Below the pieces are notes generated by a model that did no database searches, had not been told where the DNA came from, and was given only the letters and a program-made list of their open reading frames with translations. A stretch of DNA of 60,000 bases from Owenia fusiformis. Its lineage: Eukaryota > Annelida > Polychaeta > Sabellida > Oweniidae. Location of the stretch: positions 12,812,822 through 12,872,821 of the forward strand of contig CAIIXF020000008.1 of the NCBI GenBank assembly GCA_903813345.2, written 5' to 3'. Position numbers and translations under genes: made by a program. Shown in pieces: positions 12,501 to 23,800 of this stretch (position 1 is its first letter; each line of letters starts with the position of its first letter).

Positions 12501-14748
12501 CGAATGTTTTTAAAATTCAAAATAATTCTGACTATCTGGCCCGTAGACTTGTCAATTTGATTTTTTTATGGATGTTTCCTATATATGATATGGAAGTTAT
12601 AGACAAGTTCGGACAAAAAGGACAAAGCCAGACAACGTCCGGCAAGTATATTGCCAAACTTCGACAATTTTTACAGTTTACTCAAGGGTGTGATGTTGCT
12701 CATAGTGTGTATTGTTACATTTTAGGAGGTGTAGATAAAAACAGCGATCGGGAGAAGATCATAATGCTTGTGACAGACGGTGTTCCATTTGAAACTGAGA
12801 AGGTATGTGTGTCACTTATCCATATGAAATAACATATTGTATTTATATTTGTTTAATTCTTTGTAGTAGCATTATTAGCAGTCTGAATATATTAATCATA
12901 TTTTCCTTATGTCTTAACCATACCTTGTTTTTTAATTTGTGACGTTTCGTCCAGCATGGTCGCTTGATTTTTTCGAACTGCTTGAAGTTGATACTTGATC
13001 TTGAGAGTTAATTAGCACTTTATTCCACAAACTTGATAATTCGTGATTGCCTGAGTCTCTATTCATACACTGTTTTTCTTTCTTTATGTAAATTGCCTCT
13101 TTTATCCACCGTTTATTTCTCTGACCTTCATTGTCTATAACCTTGACGTTATCCCAAGTATCAACTTCAAGCAGTTCGAAAAAGTCAAGCGACCATGCTG
13201 GACGAAACGTCACAAATTAAAAAACAAGGTATGGTTAAGACATAAGGAAAATATGATTAATTTAGAAAGACTAACCAGATGAATTTATTTAGAACTATCA
13301 GTCTGAATATATATTGTCCCCCTAAAATAAAGTCATATCAGGTTTAGTATTGAGAATGAAGCTGGTTTTCATTACATACCCCCCCCCCCCCCCTTGGATC
13401 CGCCAGTGCGTACACACTAAGTGATTTTTAAGTGAACAATGTAAAACAATTAGCTATATGAAGAAATATTTAGTCATATATGACAGCTGATTCAGGTCAC
13501 CAATCAGGTAGTGTTTTACCAAGTGTTCAAATGATTACTATCAAACATCTATTATTGAATAATTACTTTACATTACATTTATATAACGCAATAATTATAA
13601 TACAGCACTCTTCTTAATGTCCTTAGAATAGAGAAGAAATGGCGGATGAGACAATTGCAGAGGGAGCTTTAAATGACGCAGCTGGTATCAAAACCATGAT
13701 ATTCACTTTAAAAAACAAGCAAGGAAATTTACCCCCAAAAAATATTTTTGAAACCCTTGTATACTCCATGCGGTGGATGTTCCAAGTGGAAGACGCATTA
13801 GTCCAGGAATTTGAAGTCCGTGTTTTTCCTCTACTTGCCAGATTTACTTGTGATTGTGAGTATATTTGCACTTATCAATATTGATCTGATGTCCTTTTTT
13901 CATTGTTATTTTCTGATATAATAATGGTCAATATATAATATGTTAATAGCAACCGCTTTAATGATACAACGATTTACTTGTATTAAGGCTATAGGGTATG
14001 AATTAAAACACATTTCGATAACAGTGTCAAAAATAAGCGAGACAAAGAATTAACGATAATAATTATTCATCGTTCTTTATTATCGACAGATATATGTAAC
14101 GAACCCGTTGACTTGATTTACGTCATGGATCGCAGTGTTAGCATCGAGATTAAGAATATTCAGAAAGTGAAAGACTTCTACAAAAAGTTGACTGTAGCAT
14201 TTGATTGTGGTAACATAAGAAATAGAACGCACCCGAAAACGTCAGTCTCAATGATAAGCTACAATCGAAACGTCTACCACCATTTGGACGCAACAGACTG
14301 CCCTGATGGAGATTGTATATTAGATAAGATAGACGCAATTCCAAGCACACATGAGTACTTCACGGTCACTAACCTTGCGCTAGAGGAAGTCAAAACAATC
14401 GTGAACCAATTCACAAGGCATGGTGGATCCCGGGGAATCAGACCAGTAGTAATTCTTGCAACTGACGGCAATACTTGGAAAGTCGATGCTACCAGTAGAG
14501 CTCCTCCCAGTCTTTCGATTGGTGTTGCCGATGAACTACGAGCGAGAGGTATAGACACAGTTGTTGTGAGTGTGCCCAACCACAGAGACAAACCTGGTTT
14601 GAAAGAACTGGAGGGTATTGCCAGTCATTTCTTGTTTGACCTGCAGTCCGAGCTGAACCTAACGAGTTTTGATGATCTTAACCCAATTGCTCCAATACTT
14701 GTTAAGCTCCTCTGTGAAAAGTACAAACCACCGTTACTTGTAAACTGA
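9507..14748 (+). CDS. vWA gene A: secreted protein with two vWA domains (PTMP1-like)
   Basis: Coding exons are 9507-9627, 9911-10041, 10453-10639, 12726-12802, 13627-13855 and 14090-14748, giving 467 residues. The start is the ATG opening a clear signal peptide (MASLYITTLLLGVIGSRA). vWA1 spans about residues 41-248: MIDAS DRSCS (Asp51), the Thr motif CKTFTWEAL and Asp164 in LVTDG. vWA2 spans about 249-467 in one exon: DRSVS (Asp262), FTVTNLAL and LATDGNTW. Both metal sites look complete, so divalent-metal-dependent ligand binding outside the cell is expected. Tandem vWA domains alone at this length match mussel byssal PTMP1, a collagen-binding thread protein; the homology is inferred. This copy is the most diverged of the four and has extra Cys in exon 1 (VDRCVDIYDYY). 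AATAAA at 14754 ends it. Confidence 0.85.
11362..11478. repeat. Short inverted repeat in intron 3 of gene A
   Basis: TGACCTGAATCGATTGCAAA near 11370 recurs inverted as TTTGCAATCGATTCAGGTCA near 11449, giving arms of about 22 bases around a loop of about 60. It may be a MITE remnant. Confidence 0.5.
11617..11813. repeat. MITE with GGCCCGTAGCCAGG terminal inverted repeats
   Basis: The ends AGGCCCGTAGCCAGG and CCTGGCTACGGGCCT are inverted copies about 197 bases apart, with GGATAA on both sides as a probable target duplication. The interior contains G/C runs and a GGTTCACTTTTTGG block. This is the cleanest of three copies in the window (also 4040-4210 and, inverted, 36930-37127). It lies in intron 3 of vWA gene A. 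Confidence 0.7.
12879..13312 (-). mobile_element. Compact Penelope-like fragment between inverted arms
   Basis: Two 106-base arms (12892-12997 and 13155-13260) are reverse complements. A 14-base duplication, CAGTCTGAATATAT, flanks the whole insert (12879-12892 and 13299-13312). On the minus strand (13213 to 12932) the reading frame shows VDTWDNVKVID, then RRWIKEAIYIKK-like and CMNRDSGNHELSSLW. These resemble the C-terminal region after the GIY-YIG endonuclease of Penelope-like elements, with the usual W-KEAI-I and NRD-G motifs. The arms contain part of that coding sequence, as expected for inverted terminal copies of Penelope-like elements. Reverse transcriptase is absent. It lies in intron 4 of vWA gene A. 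Confidence 0.65.
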
Positions 14749-14753
14749 GTATC

Positions 14754-14759
14754 AATAAA
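14754..14759 (+). promoter_or_regulatory. Poly(A) signal of vWA gene A
   Basis: AATAAA six bases after the stop codon, overlapping a second ATAAA. Confidence 0.6.
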
Positions 14760-15963
14760 TAAAACGAAGTTAAATGGTTTGAATATGTTCGTTTTATTTT
14801 GATCGAGTGGTACCATGGCAAATATCCATTATCATTACCACTATCGTATATATTTCCAAAGGGTAGTGAGCGCGGGTAGTGAGCCTTATTCCTGATTTAT
14901 GATTTATTCTGTGTTTTAGTTGGATTTAAAACTTCATAGGTGTATAAGTTGATTACTTGATGATTTGGCTATTATTGTATTTTTCGACAAGAATGCATTT
15001 CAAATATGGCCGCTCAATATGTATTCCTTAATTAAATGCCAGATGGATTTATTTCAAACTTCATATGGCGATGCTCTATGGACATAGGATTTCCGCTGAA
15101 GATTAATTATACCATACCAGTTATCGAATTTGGTCCTACTTTCATGGGCGGATGTCTTATAAAAATAGGACCACTGTTCAAGAAGGAATTTCCAATACGG
15201 CTACTTAAAAGACATACTTATTCAAACTAATATATCTACTAATTTCTGATAAATTGGTCAAATGAAAGTGTATGGAGCTTTTTCATGAATTGCTAAAGGC
15301 TCCGTGGTGTGGGGTATTCCATGAGAACGCATGGAATTTCCTAAAAGTCATAATCTCATTGACTCATGGAACTAGGAATGCACATGTTGTTCCTGTGTTG
15401 AACTTTTTTGACCTAAGTTTTTTTTTAAGTCAAGGTTTTTGTTTGGGTTAATTTACCTTATCTATTTCCTATTACATGCCATTACTAGATGCTTGTAAAA
15501 AAAGTTTTTATTTTATTCTTATAAGAGTCTACTTAAAAGAGTTATTTCTGTAATTTACAATTGTTTACATAAATTTTAAAAGAATATCGCTTAATATCAA
15601 TTTATTTGCATATTTTCTAAGATACTGAAGTAAATGTTGCATGGATGGTTGCATGTTACGATGAGACGAGATATATTCACCAAGGGATAAGATACCATTA
15701 TGAATGAATTACCATGAATTAAAACTTTTTTGCAACACCATGTCACCTTGCTCTACAACAGAAAAAAGCAATGAACACTCATTAATAGCGATAAGTCATA
15801 TCGAAGAACTGAATATTAAGCGCCAGCCCACTGTAAAGAAAGTATAGAGATTTTGCAAAATAAGAATTGCGGCTTTTCTCCTGACTTCTCTATTTGTCTC
15901 ATTTTCCCTTGAAATGGATCTCACAATATTTGCTATTGTTTTATGAGTGTTCTCTACAAGTTT
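14760..15963. other. Intergenic spacer between vWA genes A and B, first part
   Basis: AT-rich. A stretch at about 14990-15230 weakly resembles the dispersed repeat of 1290-1900 and 41330-41740 (ATATGGCCGCTC and ATGGATTTATTTCA phrases). Nothing else recognised. Confidence 0.4.
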
Positions 15964-16338
15964 CAGGGTTCTCACTAGGCTTTTAGACTCCGGAGAATCT
16001 CCGGAATCTTATGTCTTAAAACCCTCTTGCTCCAGAGTCTAATAGCTTTTCCGGAGTCTAAATGTTTTTTTCCAGAGTCTAATTTTACATTTTTGTCACA
16101 TTATTTGCGGTAAAACTCTTGAGAAAATACATAAACTGGATACAAACAAGGAATAGGAAGTCAGAAATCTTTTAGAAATGAATATTGGGATTGAAAGATC
16201 GTCTTAAGAAGTATGTTGAAAAGTATACTAATAGGATATCTCTGATCTCACATGGGGGAGTAGTCGCGATACCGCGAAAAAAGTAGTCACAATACCGCTA
16301 AAAATCTGGGGTCTAAAAATTTCCTGGTGAGAACCCTG
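15964..16338. repeat. MITE with CAGGGTTCTCAC terminal inverted repeats
   Basis: CAGGGTTCTCACTAGG at 15964 and CCTGGTGAGAACCCTG ending at 16338 are inverted copies. The interior has four short repeats of CCGGAGTCTAA or CCAGAGTCTAA and no coding capacity. The following 16339-17092 is spacer in which I recognise no gene. Confidence 0.6.
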
Positions 16339-17092
16339 GGTTTGGATCGAGTATTCTTCAACATTATTTCCGTAGGTTTTGAAATGATGATGTTGAACTG
16401 ATATTAAACTGAAATAAATGCCATTTCCACGATTTCTCAAATTTTAATTTGCGCATACCCGACATGAGAGCACGTGCCGCTCAAGATTGTTCCAGTGATC
16501 ACATCCTGCAATTTGATTGGACATCATTTACTGATGGTCGAGATTTAAATAAATACGCTGTATGTTCATGAATACGAAAGAACACAACATAATTATGGCA
16601 TCCTCCGATCACAGGGCTTCAAAATCCAGAATATATGCTTTCTTTTTACTCCCTGCGATAAGCAGTTACCATTTCCCCGATCAAGAACTCGCAATCTGAT
16701 TGGCTGTCGCAACAGAAATCATGTATAAGTCATTGCGCATAATTAGATCACGTGATTCAGTTTAATCGGGCGCTTCCAAATTGGTTATAGCAGGGGAAAG
16801 AAGGAGGTACGGATTCTGGATACCTGCTTAGGAGGATGAATTATGGGAGCTATATTCTCTCCTTCTGCGTGAGAGGCAAATTGTATGAATTACAACAAAC
16901 CTTATTTTTTATATATGAATTCTCATTCTTAGCAATAATAAAGTTATGAAATGTTGAATAAACCCCATGATTTAGAGTAGAGACTGACGGTTTTACGGGG
17001 GTTTTACCTGTGTACCATGTGTTTGCAGATACCATCGTAATGGCCGGTTGAAGTAAATGAACATTCCCATTAAATGATTTCATAAAATTTTG
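16339..17092. other. Spacer upstream of vWA gene B
   Basis: AT-rich intergenic sequence leading to the TATA box at 17093. No coding exon, RNA gene or repeat ends recognised. It presumably holds upstream regulatory sites. Confidence 0.4.
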
Positions 17093-17159
17093 CTATATAA
17101 AGGTTAGCCTTTAAAAAGAACAGTTTAGTAACATCTCGAACAACATAGTGCAACATCTG
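17093..17159 (+). promoter_or_regulatory. TATA box and non-coding first exon of vWA gene B
   Basis: CTATATAAAGG at 17092-17102 is a strong TATA box. About 67 bases after it comes CATCTG followed by GTAAGTTATTT, a near-consensus splice donor at 17160. The intron would end at the AG near 17815, just before ATGATG at 17825. Genes C and D show the same TATA-to-donor spacing, which supports a shared promoter and leader-exon design. Confidence 0.6.
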
Positions 17160-17824
17160 GTAAGTTATTTCTAAACTATTTTGTTTTAAATTATTTGAAC
17201 ACTAGTTCCACGATTTGCAAAATCGTACATCCTAAAGGCTTCCTCACATATGAACGAATCCACTAAACGCAGCTTTGCGAATTGTATAAATTGTCAATTC
17301 TGGTAAATTGGGAGGTGCACATGCGAACTGAAGCGCAACAAAGCACATGCTTCCGAAGTTCAAGTCCTATTCGCAAGTACACGCAAGTTGACGTCGGGCC
17401 TTTTCGTTCATGTGTGATGCGGCCTTAAACGGGCGACAAGGACTGTAGAGAGAAAATTCGAAATTTTTTATTTTTTCTTAGCTACCAGGTCAATTTTCGG
17501 CTTAACACCTTCTTTGACATACCTATTTTCTTAAAATGTATGTATAAACTATCAATTTCAGCATTAAGAAGTGTAAATTCAGTTCAAAGCTTCTATAAAG
17601 GGAATCCCACTTATAGATTTTTAAGATCCACCACGTTTTAAGAGGAAGATCAGCTGAAATAATGTTCATCCAGGGGGTTTCTTTGTAGATAATGAAAATA
17701 TATTGATTTCACCTTTAAACCATTGAGCACCAATTTGTAATTCCAATCCTTCTGACAATGACGCTAAATTCGAAATGAGGTTATGCTCGGACTAAGAACG
17801 AGTTTTCACTGATCATAGATCACA

Positions 17825-20800
17825 ATGATGTCGCTGTACATTGCAACTACATGTATATTCCTGGGCGTTGTGTCATTGGACCATGCCGGGCGTCAGGTTG
17901 AGGTCTATGGCTATCAGAAGTTGTTCGGGCTCGATAAGGTGTACAAAAAGGGTATGTATTAAAATTTTAAAGTGCACATATAATTTCTGCCTTCACGTGT
18001 TCATAAATTATTCATCAGAAAAAATGGTGTACGTGCTGGTCGAGTAATTGACACCATTTCCTCACTAAAATAGGATTTTTTGAAGGACATCTTTTAAAAT
18101 CAGGAATCTAGCACAATTTGTTTGTGTACAAATGTGTATAATGGAAAGGTCTATTGCAATTACTTAAATACTTATTTTTAAATCATGACGACTTCTTATT
18201 CCTATTCTAGATCTGTGTATGGACATTGTGTTTGTGATAGACAGGTCATGTAGCATTCCAGAGGCTGACCTCGTCAATGAATACCGTGTCATTGAGAGCG
18301 CCATCACTGGCATAGCAGGCTTTGGACCAGATAAGACAAGGGTAAGGAATATCTACCAGTGGTTTTATTTGGTTGTGTCCAGTTTGAATGTATGTGGGCT
18401 TTCAAGAGAGAACTGGGCAATGTATAAAAAGTACAAACAATTTAGCATTATCCATCGTGTCATTATTGTATGATTTACACAATGAGGATGGACATCTTCT
18501 CTTTTTCCTCCCTTCTTTATGCCTTTAGCTAGGCCCACTTGAAAAATAGCTATTAAAATAAAGATACATATTGTGGAACACGTGGCCCGGTTATTGTTCT
18601 CTATACCATCTATATGTATGTCAATCATAAGTCGGTGTGTGCCTCACATCATGTCATTGGCCAGATCATTACCCAATCATCATCTTTGTACATCATTATT
18701 TCACATGTAGTATAAAATACCCTGATCATCCCATTTTCATTAGAGTTACTCAGAGCTAGAGGCACACAGATACACCTTGAAGATCTTATAATAAAGTTGT
18801 TGTATATTGTACGTATTTGTTACTAGTTCTGTGTTTCCCGCCCTCCCCCTCCCGGGGAGGTCGGGGCTCTCATACCCACATCCCTTGACTTGTAGCAGCT
18901 GACCTGATTCCCCCCTCCCCACATCAGGTCTACCTTATGACGGAGCGGCGCGGTGATGCAGAGACCAACAGACCCCCCCCCTCAGGTTAAGTTGACCGGA
19001 CTTGGAGCAGGGACCGGCCCCGGTATAAAGTACAGCACCCCCTCACTCGGTTCTACATTGGTGGCAGCGGTCTTGGGTGAATCCAGTGCCAGTGTGCTGT
19101 ACCCGGGGGTCAGGCAGATCAGTGTTCACGTGATAGGCGATGCACGACGTGAAAACTGCAGCGTTTGCCGAACCATGATGCTGCAAGTCAAGATATCACA
19201 CGTAGCTGAACGTGTAATTTGTCAGGGCACAGACCAGGTAGCAGTACAGAAACCCCTGGGACGTGTAAGACAGGCGTAGATGCAGGCAGGTTAATAAGGT
19301 CAACTCACGAGAACGGCCCTGGGGCAATAGAGCAGCCAGTTTGCGGTCCAGGAAGTGAGCTGACAACCCCTGAAGCAGTCACACGCAACACATTCGTTTG
19401 CCTGTGTAACAAAGGCGAAATGTGACTCCCCCTATGACACGACGTGTAGTGGCCCAAGGGTCAGGCCCGATCGTAAGGAAATGTTTCCAGAATCCCCCCC
19501 CCCCTCGTCGGTGTTTGAATGTCAGGGAAAGTTCAGCGTCTTGAGTCTCTTGCTTATCATAATGATCCAGAAAGAAAACGAAGTTTCGCAACTATTGTTT
19601 GACAGTATTTGATTCAAACAGATATAGCGCTAATGATCTTCTAACGACTGTCTGAGTGGGTACTATTGTGAAAGTAAAGCGACGCATCCCATTGTTTACA
19701 CAAACCTCATTAACGACAAATGAGACAATAGCTAATTCGGCTGTCATGGGAGCAAATCAGAGGTATCAAAAAGGGGCTGGACTTCATGAAAGCTCGCAGC
19801 ATTGACGTTCGAGGGAGGAGCATGGGCTGACGAGGTGCCTGCAATTAAAGAAGTTACTATATAAGTGCCGTCGCTGGTTCGACTAATCACTTCTTGATTT
19901 CTACTGCCGAGTCAACACCTCGACTTGATCTCCAAGCTACAGCTACCTAAAACAACACACTTGAACATCACCATGCAGAACCTCAATGATCAGCAAGCTA
20001 GTTCACTTAGCCCTTCAGCCAAACATGATCACGGTCAGTTAGACGATACAGTGGTTTTCCCAGGCCTCGGGGGACGCCCCGGTCAGCCTCAGGAGACCCC
20101 AGTATCTGAAACAAAATGGCCAACTCATGACACAGAAGGTGCTACGTCCGGATACGTTTCCCATGTACCTATGGTGTCAACAATGAATCCTGACCCCAGT
20201 AAACAGTTCCCACTACCAAAAGATATATCATCAGATCAATACGCTTTACCCCCGAGCGGATTTGGTGGTGCAAGGCCCAAAGCTGTACCCTTCCCCGCGC
20301 TCAATCAGTCAAAAGTGAAAGATCATGGCGGTGTCCCGTATACTTCCCCATTTAACCAAGACATGTTCCGACCTGGTTTAGGCCATAACTCTGGACTACA
20401 GAACGTCCAGACACCTCGTCGGCGGTTAGAAGACGAGTTGAATCTCTTAGATTCCATTAGAGAATCAACAAAGCCAGAAGAAAGAAAAGAATTAGACAGA
20501 CTTCTTTTGAATCACGCCATCGCTTTTGCGGCTGACAGATTATCGACTGGCACAAGGAGAAATTCGGGAAGCATACACGATGCAGGCTTAATTCAAGCAA
20601 ACGAGGCACGGGGAGCAAACGGTTCTACGCATAGATGTGCGCCAGGTTATCCACTACATGTACCTGATCCAAATGTACCACAGGCAGGAATAGGCCTACA
20701 GGGTGGCCACGAAAAGAAGTCAAGATTTAATCCAGACAAGTTTACCGGGGGTGAGACTACATCATGGATGAATTACAAAGCACATTTCGAACAATGTGCA

Positions 20801-23800
20801 GACATAAATCGTTGGTCTTCAGATGAGAAGTACAAGTACTTAGCGGCCTGCCTGAGAGGAAATGCCCTCGAAGTAATAGCAAATATTCCCCATGACCAGC
20901 CTAGATCGTATACTGATCTAGTAGATAGGTTAGAGAGACGATTTGGAACCAGTGGTCAGGCTGCACGTTTCCTTTCAGAATTACGTACTCGCGTACGCAA
21001 AAACGACGAAAAACTTGCGGCATTGGGCCAAGATATTCGTCGATTGACAAATCTTGCTTACCCGGAAATACCTCTTGATGCAAGGGAAAGATTTGCACGT
21101 CAGCATTTCATAGAAGCAATCGACGACCAGGATTTGAGATACCGTGTGTATCAGGCCCCATGCTCTACATTAGATGAGGCCATCAGAATCTCAATAGAGA
21201 CAGAAGCATTTCTCGAATCTGACAGGTCCCGTTTCGGAAACCGTAGGCGTACAGATAAACAACGTGACGTCAGAAGAGTTCACATGAGTGAATTTTACAG
21301 CTCTGAAAGTGAAACTGATGACGAAGACGATCGTAGCCAAAGAATTCGTTCTGTTTCTGCAACAAACACTTCCGATTTGACAGATATGAGGAAGCAAGTA
21401 GAGGAAATGCAGAAAGCCATTGATAGACTGACTACAAAGGGGACTCAAAGCTCAAAGTCTTCTGCATTTAAAATAACTGGCAAGTGCCACAAATGCGGCG
21501 AGAGGGGGCACTGGAAACGTAATTGTACGTCCACCGACGGTGAACAGAACCAGGGAAACGACAGACGATCGAGCAGCAAGGGCAGCCCTCGATCGAAACA
21601 GTAAAAAAGCCCAGCCAGACAGAAATTACACTCGAGTTGACGGAAGCAGACATACTTGAAGAGCCGTTGTTTATCAGCAATTTTGAGAACGTGGAATTGA
21701 CTAATGGTATCTACGTGTGTTGCGGGCTTGATGGCGTAATTGAAGCAAATATGCTTGTTGACACTGGGGCAACAGGTACGCTGTTATCTGAGTCTACATA
21801 TAACAGAATTCCAGTGGACAAGAGGAACCGTTTGATGCCCGTGAATAGACGGGTAACTGGTGTTGACGGCGGAGCTGTTGGAATCCTAGGGAAGTGCACC
21901 ATGCAGCTTCAAGTGGGTGAACAGGCAAGGAACTGTACTGTATATGTCGCGAAAATTCCTGGCGAGGGCATACTTGGCATGGATTTCCTACAAGGATGTG
22001 AGTGCACAATAAATCTGAAACATGGCCGCATTGAATTCCCCGGTGAAAATGTAAGATGCACATCAAGTGAAAAGACTGAATTTTGTTGCAAAGTAATAGT
22101 GGATTCGACGTGTTATGTCCCTGCGGGACATGAAGCAATTTTGCAGGGCAAGGCAACAGAAGACCTTTCTAGTGTGAAAGGCCCCGGCCTAGTCGAGCAA
22201 TTTTTCCAGGAAAATGGCAAGGACCGAGGTGTTGCTGTAGCCAGAACATTGGTAAACCCGGGTAATGAAATAATACCAATTCGTGTAATTAATCCAGGCC
22301 CGTATGGCTGCACAGTATATCGTGGCACAGCTATTGCCGAAATGTCTTCTATTGACGAAGTAATCAGCGATCGGGACGATTATGCAAACCCAGATACTGG
22401 TTTAAAAGTAATGCATACGGGTATCGCCAGTAGTCGTGTCCCAGAGCATCTTCAAGAACTGTTTGAAGAATCCACAAAGTCATTGGATCATGAAGAGAAA
22501 GAATTGGTGGCTGATATGCTCTGTAAATACTCAGACGTTTTTTCAAAGGATGACAGTGACCTCGGTAGAACTAATTTAGTTAAACATTCGATTGACACAG
22601 GCAACGCAATTCCGATCAAGCAGAGACCAAGAAGAATGCCTTTCTGGAACTAGCCAGACAAGCAAACCAGCAAGTAATTTACAGACGGCTGTATCGCCAA
22701 ACGTAGATGTGAAGGCATTGAAAATACCTCCAGAATTTGAGCTAACTGAAATAGCTGATCAGCAACAAAAAGACGAGGCGATCCGCGAGGTGATTCGATA
22801 TTTGAAAAACGAACTTGCTAAACCATCGTGGGAAGAAATATCAGATCAGACACCAGAGTTTAAGGCGTATTGGGGTCAATGGGCATCCTTGCAACTTAAG
22901 GAAGATGTGCTTTACCGGAAGTGGGTTAGTGAAGATGGCACTGAAGTAAGGAGGCAATTGCTGTTACCGAGTGGACTACGAGACAGGGCGCTGAATCAGC
23001 TACATGACTCAAGACTCTCGGGGCATATGGCAACGAAAAGAACCATTGAAAGAATGAAACAGCGATTCTACTGGCATGGAATGAGCACGTACGTTAAACG
23101 TTATTGCCGTCAATGCGACATTTGTGCTGCCAAGAGGAATCCACAGAAGCAACCCAGAGGCCCGTTGAAACAATACAGGCTTGGAGCCAACATGGAGAGG
23201 GTTGCCTTGGATATACTTGGACCACTGGTAGAAAGCACAAGGGGCAACAAATATATATTAGTCCTGTCGGATTACTTTAGTAAATGGACGGAAGCTTTTG
23301 CAATGCCGTGCCAAACTGCTGAGGTTGTATCAAGGATAGTAGTTGAAGAGTTCGTATGCAGATACGGGGTTCCACGTGAGTTGCACGCCGACCAGGGCCG
23401 ACAATTCGAAAGCAACCTATTCCAAGAGTTGTGCAAGCTACTGGGTGTCCGGAAAACAAGGACGAGTCCTCTGCACGCATGTAGCGACGGCCAAGTGGAG
23501 AGGTATAATAGAACACTGGAGGAAATGCTCTCTAAATACGTGGATTTGGCGCAGAAAGACTGGGACGAACATCTGCCCTATGTCATGCACGCCTATCGTT
23601 CGTCCGTGCACTCGACTACCAAGGAAACGCCAAATATGCTGTGGTTAGGAAGAGAAGTTGAAATGCCTATAGATTTATCAACATCCTGTCCCCCAGATAC
23701 GCCGTGCTGCATCACTGAATTCTGCGAACGGATGCGTGAACGTATGCAAGCTGCAGGGCAACGGGCACGTGAACAATCTGCCATTGCAGGAGTAAGGCAG

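Noticed and set aside
13379-13394. Poly-C tract as a functional signal
   Set aside because: It is the end of a dispersed repeat (followed by TTGGATCCGCCAGTG), also seen inverted near 3405.
18953-19425. ORFs in the 5' LTR and leader of the Gypsy element
   Set aside because: Overlapping frames in C/G-rich sequence with no gag-like or other motifs.
22592-22650. ATG at 22592 as the integrase start
   Set aside because: The first residues are out-of-frame protease/RT-start sequence; integrase-like sequence begins only after the deletion point.
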